A stretch of DNA of 64,000 nt from Folioceros fuciformis (Eukaryota > Anthocerotophyta > Anthocerotopsida > Anthocerotales): contig JBNGIO010005627.1 of NCBI GenBank assembly GCA_049999805.1, positions 26,039-90,038 on the forward strand, written 5' to 3'. Positions 20,307-30,977 of this stretch are shown in pieces. The notes under the pieces were generated by a model. The model saw only the letters and a program-made list of their open reading frames with translations. It searched no databases and had not been told where the DNA came from. Within the stretch, counting starts at the first letter, position 1, and each line of letters begins with the position of its first letter. Position numbers and translations under genes: made by a program.

Positions 20307-23300
20307 TCACTGCCTCAAATTGACGTCGTCGTTGCCGTCATAGTTTTGCGAAAATGCCGACATGGGCTCAGTGTGTGCTTCTGGGATTGGTTCTGCGGTA
20401 ACATGCTCCTCGGAGTCAGCAGATTTGTCACAATTATCACTACTCTCAGAAGTAGATCCCAGGATTTCATCTTCATCGAGCGGTAGCAAGTCCCCGCCCA
20501 GAGCCACTGCCCAGAATTGGTCCAGTGCCTGAAACAAACACGCTTCAGCAGACCATGTCACACAACGATGTAAGCGAGGCAGAAGAGCAGGTTGCTGCCA
20601 CTCACAGTGTGTGAAAGCTTCACGCCAGAATCTTCACCAGTAAATTCGCCGTACACAAACTTCAAAGGTTCTTCACTCTGCACCAGCGTTAATATCCACG
20701 GCGGACTATATCCCTACGGAAGTTGAAAGAGGAAGTAAGAATCCACCGCCGGTATCTGTGCAATGCATCTGTTCGCACAGGCTACCTGAGTGTCCACTGG
20801 TGCGCACAGGGCACTGGAATCAATCCCTAGCCATTTCTCGAGTCGACGAGTGATGTACACTTCTAGATAACCACAGAACCGGTTATGTCGGCGACACAGG
20901 AATAACAGCACCAACATGACCACACAGGAGCCAACTGATCCCACACTGATGCCTACGATGAACCCGGTGCGACCTGCGATCCAGAAGCAAGTCAGGACTT
21001 GATTTTTCGTTTGATAGGATGATCCATGCCACAAACATAAATGTTCTGCGAAACTGTCTGCGTATCTCCACGTGCGGCAAGGCAATGAGATGTTATCCAA
21101 GACCTTGAATGGGTGGTTGCTGGCCTGGGAGCAGCTTAATCAAGGCAGTGGCGTGAAGAGGGACAGGACGGTTGCTGGAGCAGTCACCGATGCATCCGAA
21201 GTTGCCCAGGTCGTTGACTGTCACAGTCAGCTTTGCTATCAATTTCGGACCAGCCTACAGCAAGAGAAGCAACTCAGGGACATTTAACCAGGTTGAAAAC
21301 ATCGAGACCCATGAACCAGAATAGGAAGAGTGACATTTTCTCCGGATGTGCAAAAGTTTTAAGTTTCGTATAGATCACGGTGAATGCAGTGGTCTTCAAG
21401 GGTTGCAAGTGTCACCTGCTGGTACCATGTAAGGGATGATCCCAAGGCTGTGTTGCACTCTTCAACTGAAGCTGTGAAGCAGATGCCCTGACCATCGACC
21501 ATGATACGACTGCCAACTGTAGCCATGGGTACGGTAGTCCACTTATTACCTTGGTAGGTTGAGGCGTTTAGTTCTTTGCTGCTTATAAGCTTCAAAGAGA
21601 TTTGGCCGCTGCTGACAGTCAAACAGACTTGAAGGAGAAGAACTTTGATATCAGCTGTGAAGCAGATGAAGACAGAAACAGGTTTCTATCATTCCCCGTC
21701 AGATTGAAGAAAAAGCTGCTTGCTGTAGACTCCAGGACGAAATGTATGCCAGGACAAAATGTATAACACCTACTTCGAACATCAAACTGGTCTGGATCGC
21801 CTACTGAGATCCCGTACACGTTTCCCGTAAGCCAGGTAGCCACGATGGTGGGATTCGCTATAATGTAAGGTGGGTCATTCACTGGCAGTATCTGCAACAC
21901 TGTCGTCAGCTCATCACCACTCAACGAGAGGTCAGCTCCACCCGGGTCGAACAAGTGCAAGGAAATCGTATCATTTCCATTGTAGTGCTTAGTCCTGCGA
22001 AAAAACGACCAGATTCGCCAATAATTTAGCGTTACACGTTAAGCCAATGCCTGAACAGTGTTTCTCAGAGACATTGCAAAATGTTTGTACCCTGTGTATG
22101 CTATTGCCTGAAGGGCTGCACCTATGTCCGGGATAGATCCTGAGAACCGCAGCGCCCTGTTTGCTTGATCATCATGTGCTTCCTGTGTATTTGCGATAAG
22201 TATTGAAGCTTGAGATTGTGCAATCACTTGCATCCACATATTTGCCATTGTCGGTACGAAGTATAGGAGTCCGTGCAAAGCGGACAGTGTAACACTCAAA
22301 CGCACATTCGCATCCTTGTAGCCCACCTCCATGCATGGTAAACCCCTGTTTCAGTTGAATAGCGAACATATTTAGCACACTAATTGCCATGCCATGCTAA
22401 GTGAACCGTACACTAACAGCTAGGAAAATACCCTTGGAGAGGAACTGGATGGTCTTCTACAGATTTCAGTGACGAAGGCATTGACAATATGTATGGCAGC
22501 AACAGGACAGTGCTTGCACTCAGACTTTTGTAAAAGCACTGAACAGCCCCAGCTGAGACATCCTGCAGATAGTCTGCAGCAGCCAGAACATCCATGAGAC
22601 GTGTCATCTTGGAATCAAGACTAACCAAACCCCCAAGGCACTGGCTTACTTGATGTCACATTGATTACGAATGGGCTCGATCTGATGTGCAAGTCGTTAG
22701 ACGACTTGATTGAGAGCTGATATTGACCAACCTCGAAAACCACGTACATCGCATAATATAACCCGCTAGTAAGCCGTTTGAAATCGTTTGGCTGCTGGCC
22801 ATTGTCTCCGATAAGGAAAAAAAAGGCAACTGAGTTTCCTTCTTCATCGATGCTGTCAGATAGATCATTGCCAAATACGTCTTTAAGCTGCACCCAGATA
22901 CGTTGTGGTCTCTGTGCTATTGCTGTTCTTAAACCTGAACCCAAGCCGATGCAGAAAGGGACAAAGACTGGACCTGCAAGGATAAGGGTCCACTGCACTT
23001 AATCCACTCCACTGCACTTAATCCGAACTTCTAATGAGCCTTGAGGAAGGACTAAGAAACTCGGAAAGCCTACCAGGGGAAATGGTGATTGAGAAGGGGC
23101 TATCCTTCACTTGCTGTTTGCCCAGGTGAACATACACAAGATACACGCCCGTATGATTCCAGTCAATGCTCCCAGAATATGTTCCATTTCCGGTGGGCAT
23201 CAGCTTGGAAGAGTGATTAACCACAGCATCCCCCACCACATCGACTGAGAAGCTGTCAGGAAACGTTCCATCCGTTGTCATCGTGATGAGATTTCCGTAC

Positions 23301-26300
23301 TGATCACTTAGTTGCACTGCCAGTGCATATCCAACTGCAGCAGTCTGATTTTGAAGGCCCGAGCCAGTCGCCTCGCTCATCTCCACTGCCCAGCTTGCTG
23401 GTGTGTAGGACAGCAACAAATAAAACGTCATGAATGACAAAGTTGTGTGTTTCATGCATTGTAAAGAAAGCAACCTGCACTGTAGGATTAGCAATAAGCT
23501 GAGATGGATGAGTGACCACCTGGAGAAACCAGCAGTCCATATGGTCCCCCTCCAATCCTTGTCCCGAAGAGGGTAACAAACAAAGTATAATCACCAGCGT
23601 CTGTCACATTCAGTAAAGCGAGGAAGCTCCCTGCAGCTGCCTTCTGGAGATGCGCTTGGAAGTATGCAGAACCAATATTGGGCTGTGGAATGACCTCCAC
23701 AGCAAAGTCAAAATCGACTGCTGAGGGCGAATTGCCCCTGGCGTCATACGCATGTATAGTCACGGAGGTTGTTTCCCCTGCCTGCACATGGGCACTTGCT
23801 GGTGAAACAAATGCCCTGCAGTAAGATGCTCGCACTCCCCCTGCAGTTTCTCTGACATTCAATGCCTGACCAGCAGTAGGTCGAATCTGTAAACGAACAT
23901 GAGATGAACAAGGTGGAGAAAGTACCAGACTGTACGACATAAATTGAAAAAGGACTACCAATCAAATCTGCACCAAGATATTTCACGGTGATTTTGTATG
24001 TGCCAGTACTACTTGTGGTGTAACTTGCGCTGTATAATCCGCTTCTCAGGTCAGTAAAACTAGTAAGCACGGCATTCCCTGGGCCAGAGACAGCAAGGCT
24101 CAGTAACTGCTCCTTCTCAGTAACATCATTGCCAAAGAGATCCAGTAAGTGCACCACAATTTCGTTCGTCAGGCTCACTGTTGCCAAGCGAGAAAGACCC
24201 TCTCCAGTTGCATAGGACACACTCAAGTCCACAATTCCTGCAAATCCAGTGGAGCACAAAACGTGTCTTACTTATTGTTCTGGCCCACGTGTACCAGTTT
24301 ACACGGAAGAATTAGTCCAACACAATTGAGGGCAACTAGTTCAAGTCGTACCAGTCGTCACATTGAACTTAAATGGAGATCCTTGAATTTGCGTTGTTCT
24401 GTCTCCCACATACAGGAGGTAGTCTCCCCTGTTCTCAAGTATGAAGCTGATGACAATATCGTCAGACTGCTTCTGAACGTTCAAACGAACAAGGTCTAGA
24501 AATTTCTTTGGGCTTTCACGTTTGGCCACCGTAACTACCCACATATTGGTTGCCACATTGCCAAGAACATTGTTCCAAGCATCCCTTGGTGAAACAATAA
24601 ACACCCCTTCGTCACCCGCGATGATCTCTAATGTATCATTTAGCCAATGCCCTATGCAAAAGGGAAGATACAGCGATCCTGAATATGAACGGAACTTGGT
24701 GAGCACTAGCCATCAGAGTCCAGCACTACATGATGAAATCCAGTGAGTGTGACCCCTGAATCACTTCAGACAAACCTGCTGAGTAGGAGAACACAAATGG
24801 AGAGCCTAGAATAGGAGTGAAAGGCTGGTCAGGACTCCCAACTTGAATAATGTACTGATTAGGGACAGTCAGGGTGAAGGTGATCAGCTGTGAACCTTGC
24901 TCTAATATGCCGTATGGGGTCATCTTAACTGTAGATGAGGTATTCACAAGTCCGTTCGAGGTAGCAATCCATACTAGAAAGTTGTAGTAGCCAGAGCTGC
25001 CAGGTACAACATTCCCATATCTATCCCTTTGAAACACTAGCAGGCGACCGAGCATACCCGCTGCAAAATTGTTCTGCTGGTTCAACCACAACCCTGTGCA
25101 GCTCTGCACCGAAATAGGTCCTACAGAATCAACGGTTTTTTTCCCAAGTTTAGGGTTTAGACCAATGTAAATATGCAACTCGCTCACGACATAAACAAGC
25201 AAGAAAAACCTGGTATCAAATGAATAGTGAACGGACTCCTTGGGATACCAGTCGTGTTTATTCCAACAGCACTAACAACAAACATGACCATGGTTGAGCC
25301 TGTGATGGGAATCCTCTGGAATGAGTACTGAATGGTTGCGTAACCGGAGTAGTAACTCACATTTACCGGTACAGTGACAGGGTTAAAATATACATCCAAA
25401 GTTCCCGATGGATAGGGATTCTTGTACATGTCATACAGACTGACACTAAATTGCTGCAGCATTCCTACGACCCCACCTGGAGAAGAACATGAACACAGAT
25501 GAGGTATTTTGGCAATAAAATATTTGAAGCAGATTCAAGGAACGATCTGACTAGACAACCTTACCTTGTAACCCATCCCCTGATGCAAAGCAGTATGGGA
25601 CATAAATTGGGCCTGCATGGAGATGAGCCAGGATTAGAGAAAACTTGAAGGATGGCATCCTTCATGCGTGTTTACAAAGCTTTATACAGCAGATACTTTG
25701 CCCTGCCTGCAACGGTGACATTTCAACCCATGTCTGACATACCTGCCAACACAGTTCTGTTATATGTCCTGGCAATCTCTCCTTGTACGCCAATCAACAA
25801 GGGTATTTGTCTACTGTCTGAGGCAGTAACTTGTAGTGAGTAAATGCCTACCGTGTACAAGACATATGAAACATGGAACAACCCAAGCGATGCAGGGACG
25901 GCTGAGACATTCACTCCTTTCACTTCTGTTTGCTTGTTGGCTTTCACTGTGAATGTTCTCACAACCAGATGTATAGAAGCTGAGTCACCAGCTGGGTTGT
26001 CATATGAGTCCACAAACTGTACGTCAAAGGTTGTCACTGCTCCTGCGACTATATCATAAATGCCCGGTTGCAAAATGGTCCTGGTTGCATTAATTGGCCC
26101 TACACATTAAATTGCACAGTATGTCTATTTCTCATTCCATGATCCCTATTGGAGATACGAGTTGGAATTCAAACGCTCTTGGACTCGTGTGCCCTAACGA
26201 AGTACCTGAGGTGCAAGTGAAAGAGAAGGGAGACCCGCGTACGGTTAAGAAGTCTTTATCCAAGATCACAAGTTGCAAGGTCCCAGCTTCAGTGATCGTA

Positions 26301-29300
26301 AAAGAAATGGTAAAGTTATTGCTTGCTGTTGATGAAGGAGCTGACGGTTTGATCTCCATGTCATCAGTCGGCACAGCACTTTCGAAGCCGCCCACGACCT
26401 TGTACACAGAAGGAGAAAGTTTGCGGTAGTATTGGCTGTCGATCGATAGAGGAACAGGATTTCCAAGTGCATCGTTTTGGAAGAGGATGAAATAGACCAC
26501 TGATCCGGCTACATATGTGACTTCCTTTTGAGAAAAAACTCCTGTGCAACTGGTTGTTGAGACAGCACCTGCCCAATTCGAACTGAGTTCAGTCATCACC
26601 ATTTTAAAACTCCTTCAGGATCTTCACCCTCAGGCTTAAACTATACGACTGCATTGAAAGCATTGTCACCGTATTTTGCACTGAACCTCACAGGTTACCT
26701 TTTACATTGAAGAGAAATGGCGACCCCATAATATAGTTCTTGCCACTTCCGACTTGCAAATGAAAGTTGTTGCCCGGGTACACTGGGTAGAAGGAGGCAG
26801 TGTGATATCCAGACCCATCCTGTGGTGGGTATACAGTTACTGGAACAGCTGTTGGCATGGTCTCTAAGATCAGAGCTGAAAAGTTAACACTAGGCTTCTG
26901 CACGCCAGTGGCAACGCTGACAACATTCCCAAAGGTGTCCACAGCTTGAATTTTCAAGATAGCTTCATCACCAGGGTTGAAGGTGCTCTTGTTGTCGAAC
27001 CAAAATCCAGTACTTGCCGTAACCGATACGTCACCTGCAATATGACCAGAATAAACTTCACCACGTGCTAGCAGCGTAAGCAATGCTCTCCCGTCCCTCT
27101 CTTTGCTGACAATGTATGAATTTTGGTCGCGTTCCCTAACTGACCTGCAAACACGGTGAACGCAAAGGGAGCTCCTCTAATACTCCTGTTCGACTCTTGA
27201 ACCTGCAACAGAAATTGGCCTGCTACTTGAGGGATAAACTCAACAACAGCACGGCCATAGTACTCTAGCTTGAATGTTTGTCCACTATAGCCATGCACAT
27301 ACAGACTTGGCACTGGCAGCAACGGCCACATTGTTGGATAGAGGGTGATATTTATCATCCTTTCAACTTGGTGCAACCTGTCAGACGTGAGCTGCAGTCT
27401 GTTGCCAAACTTATCAGCTAGAATGACGTAGAAGTATGCTGTTGCACCAGCAGTGATTTTGTTGCTTTCCCATTGTCCAGTGCAGCTGGGAACGTAAACT
27501 GAAGGACCTGTATCCACCGAGTCACTATTGAGCCCAGAAGTTGCGCACAAGGGTGGGCTTTAGAAGGTCCTTACTGTCAGTTGTGAACAGATCCAAGGGG
27601 GAATGCTGGAACTCGGCATCAGAGTTTCCCACGTGAAGCTTGTACAGGCTATTGGATACGTTGGGTGCAAGCAAAGAGAGTCTCTGAAATCCTGGAACAA
27701 CTGCATAATCAGTCCAGGTCAAGGAGCTGAAAAGCATTTCACAATGACCCAAAGTAGACAGCATACAGATGCCTACCGTCAGAACTGTTATTCAACACAT
27801 TGAGGATGGGTGTGGACACAATCCTCCCATCAATTCGCTTGATTACAGCTTTCCATGGGAAATTCAGCATTTTCAAAGACGAACTAACAGTTACTACATT
27901 ACCCGTGGCATCAACTAGCCTGACTTTGACATATATCAAAGCCCCAGGGAAGAAAGGGCCTTGCTGATCAAAGCTAACAGCACTTTGGGCCATCCAAACT
28001 TTACCTGCCAAGTAAAACATTCAAAGATGTATGTTCAGTCCTCCACTATGCCTCAAGCTCCACCAATCCTTCTAGGGCAAGCATCTCATTACAGATTTGA
28101 ACAACGTGCAACCTCCTTGTCCAGAGCACGACCTCAATGCTTGCCTAAATACTTGCAACTGAGTAGGGACTAGGACCCCCTGCTTGCACACCTGGAAGGA
28201 CTGTAATTTGGAATGGACAGCCAGCGAGGGGATGGCCGTCCAAGGTAGTAGCATACAGTTGATACAGACCCACCAATGGTGGAATAGAAATTGAAACCAT
28301 CTGATCGATATGTGTTGCGTCCACTGATCTAAAAGTGTAAAGAGGATAAATTCGGAGACCATCTTTAACAAGGTAGCAAGTCCAAGCTGCAGTGGCTCCA
28401 ACTAAATTGGAGTAAAAATCCATTTGGGTAATGCCCAAGTACATATAGTTATCATCTGCAGTGACCGTTTTCTTGGTAGTATGGGCAACGGATGTTGGAC
28501 CATACACTGCATCTGCATGCTTCATCAAAGGAGTTAAATTGTTGGTTTAACAAGACGTGAGCAAGATCTGTCCCAAGTCAACATATATGCAACTGCATAC
28601 AACCATCTTACCAGGAATGACAGTGAACGGATATGGAGAATTGGAAATTTGGATGCTAGAAGTTCCCACACGGATCCGGAAAGTTCTGGCAATGACTGGA
28701 ATGAAGGATATCAAGAGCGACACATTGTCTTGACCTATTAGAACACTGATTGGCGGGATGCTTTCATACAAGTAAAAGTCCCAGATCTTTGTGCCTGCTG
28801 TGAAATCCTCAAGTATCTGGTTTGTAGCGTTCACAGCGTTGAAGTTTGAGTCCAAAAGGAACAGAGTAAAGAGCATCTTATTTCCAGCGATGATCTGAGA
28901 TGTTTCAGCTTCTATAAGAGAAGTAGATACAGAAAGCGGGCCTGTGAATGCATACAAACCTGTCAACCTGTCAAACCATGCATAAAAACCCACTGAAGCC
29001 CCGTATGCTGCTAATTTCGTAATGATATACAAAAACATCGTCATCTTACCAGCAATAACACTAAACTTCACAGGTGCACCATCCGGATACTGATCCAGGG
29101 CGCCCAAGTTCAGTGTGTAATTGCCAGCACAGCTGGTTCGGAATGTAAGGGTCAATTGTCCGTCAAGGGTTGGAGGATGAGAAATGAGCCCATTGGCATT
29201 CAGGGAGTCTACTCCACGAGAAGACGTGCCACTGAACCCATAGATCCATTGCCAGCTGTTGGTGCTGGGTCGCCCAGTGGTGTGATACCCTACCTTATTC

Positions 29301-30543
29301 CCATATGCATCATAGAAGTCAACAGTAAACACTACATAATCGCCTGCAACCAGCTCAAAACGGCTCAGCGTCTTCACCTCACTCTTCGACAACACGATAT
29401 CACCTGTTCCACCAAAATTGGCAAGTTTGTGTACGGCCGTAGCTGTGTATGGGCTAACTACCAAGAGATACATCAGCAAAATACAACTTCAGGGTTCCAA
29501 GCATCGTATAGCCTGAAACTCTTCAGGCAGCGCTGACAATGCCTGTGGAAGGACTGAAAGGCCCTGTCCACTGATACATACAACGACTCCAACATCCATG
29601 CCCCAAATTCGGAATCAAGACCATACAAGCAGAATTCTTAGCACCACATTCGAATGCAACCAGCAAGACTTTCTAAGATAATTCCTTGACAATGGAAACC
29701 ATATAGAATTGTAGAATGTTGCCTTGAGCTAGCCCGAAATCAGACACATGCTGCATTTGAGGAATGAAGCCGCGGGGTATGGTATCCCAACCTGGGTTGA
29801 TCACCTGCCAGAAACTTGATGTTCAAATATGCACCCAAGTCCACGTAAGGCGGGTCCCCTGCCGAAGAAGATCCTGCAACAGTCAGGGTCCACCTCCAAG
29901 TATCATAAAAGGAGGCAAGTTGGTTTCTTGCTACACAGGTTGCAGTGGCGGCCGTATCCTTGCCCATGTCAAAAGCAAAACTACAGGCCAAGCCTCCAAT
30001 GTCATTCTGGTCCGCTCCATGATCCAGAACCGCCAGAGAGCGCCTATTAAAGATGGAAGACATGTTGAAATCAAATGAGTTCCCAGTGCTCGAGGTGGAC
30101 GGCTTCGCACAGACATTGTACTCATGGTTGCAGGTGATTCCTGAGCCAAGGTTCTGGTGGACAGTATCGGCTGGGCACGAAGTGTCGTAGTAAACCGGAA
30201 AGGTAAAAGTGAATGCTTGGCCAATTCTGACTGGAGCCCAGCCTGGATATTCATGAGGTAGTTGTTGCTTCATACAAAAATTGGCGCGATTGAAGATATA
30301 ACTAGCATCACAAACTTCCTCAGCAGACGTAGCAGGCCCAGCACGAATTAGAGGACACGCCGAGACACAGCCGCCTGCAAAGGCACAATTGAATTGATCA
30401 ACTTCACAACTACAAGGTACTGAGACTACCCACCAAGTCGCAAATCAAGTAAGGTACTCACAATGGCTCCTGCTACGCTTGTGGTTCAGAGCGCTGCACG
30501 CTATGAAAATAAGACATATGGCAACCCTCCCAGCGACATGCAT
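20307..30543 (-). CDS. Giant filamin-repeat single-pass membrane protein, GEX2-like
   Basis: A gene of more than 20 exons. It starts at 30543 with a signal-peptide-like N-terminus (MHVAGRVAICLIFIACSALN; exon 1 30543-30462, exon 2 30374-29805, exon 3 from 29457). About 15 exons then each encode roughly 85-120 residues of filamin/ABP280 Ig-like repeat, with D-x-F/Y-GN-x-V in the middle and GSPFxFxVxPG at the end (for example IQGSPFKFNVTTG, LIGSPFSIYVV, MGSPFLFNVKG). Near the C-terminus are cadherin/CSPG-like pieces (HLFDPGGADLSLSGDEL, ILPVNDPPYI, LTVTVNDLGNFGCIGDC). One transmembrane helix follows (GFIVGISVGSVGSCVVMLVL), then a 165-residue acidic cytoplasmic tail; the final exons are 20973-20786, 20713-20606 and 20528-20307. 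The architecture matches sperm-membrane GEX2, but this protein looks more than twice as long. Internal exon borders are approximate. Confidence 0.75.
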
Positions 30544-30977
30544 CTGAAATTGTTTCAGAGATTGTCAAAGTTGTTATGTTGTGGCCGACCACCAGAACTC
30601 CATCCCCCATTCTCCCGGAGCTTCATGATCGACAGAAGGATCATGAAGCTCCAGGACGATGAAGATGGGAGTGCAAAAACCCAAAAGACCAATTTCTGCC
30701 AAGCCCGCCGTCGTCGCAAACAGTTAATTTGGACCTCCGCAAGTACCGCAAAGTTCCAAATGAGCGTCACCTGAGATTCGAAACCTAAGCCAAGGTCCGG
30801 ATGATGCAATGTCTGGCTCTTGCGCCACACGTGGGAGACATGGGCTTTGGAGTTTTGTGTCGGAATTTAAGTTTGTAGGATGTCCGGGGGTTACACGTGA
30901 TGGATGACCTGTGACGTGGTCGCAAACGCTGGCGCTGATTTAGCTCTTCAGACGTGTTCACAAGGGTTCAATAATAT
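30544..30977. promoter_or_regulatory. Shared divergent promoter region with perfect hairpin
   Basis: Only 434 bp separate the start codons of the filamin-repeat gene (-) and PPR-1 (+), so both promoters must lie here or overlap. It contains a perfect 14-bp inverted repeat (30617-30652) and, on the minus strand, a degenerate tRNA/SINE-like pair of boxes (A-like TGGCGCAAGAGC at 30827-30816, B-like at 30785-30773). Confidence 0.55.
30617..30652. repeat. Perfect 14-bp inverted repeat, 8-nt loop
   Basis: The arms GGAGCTTCATGATC (30617-30630) and GATCATGAAGCTCC (30639-30652) are exact reverse complements around the loop GACAGAAG. It may be a hairpin in the leader of the minus-strand gene, a dyad operator-like site, or a small foldback element. 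No run of T follows on either side to suggest a terminator. Confidence 0.9.
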
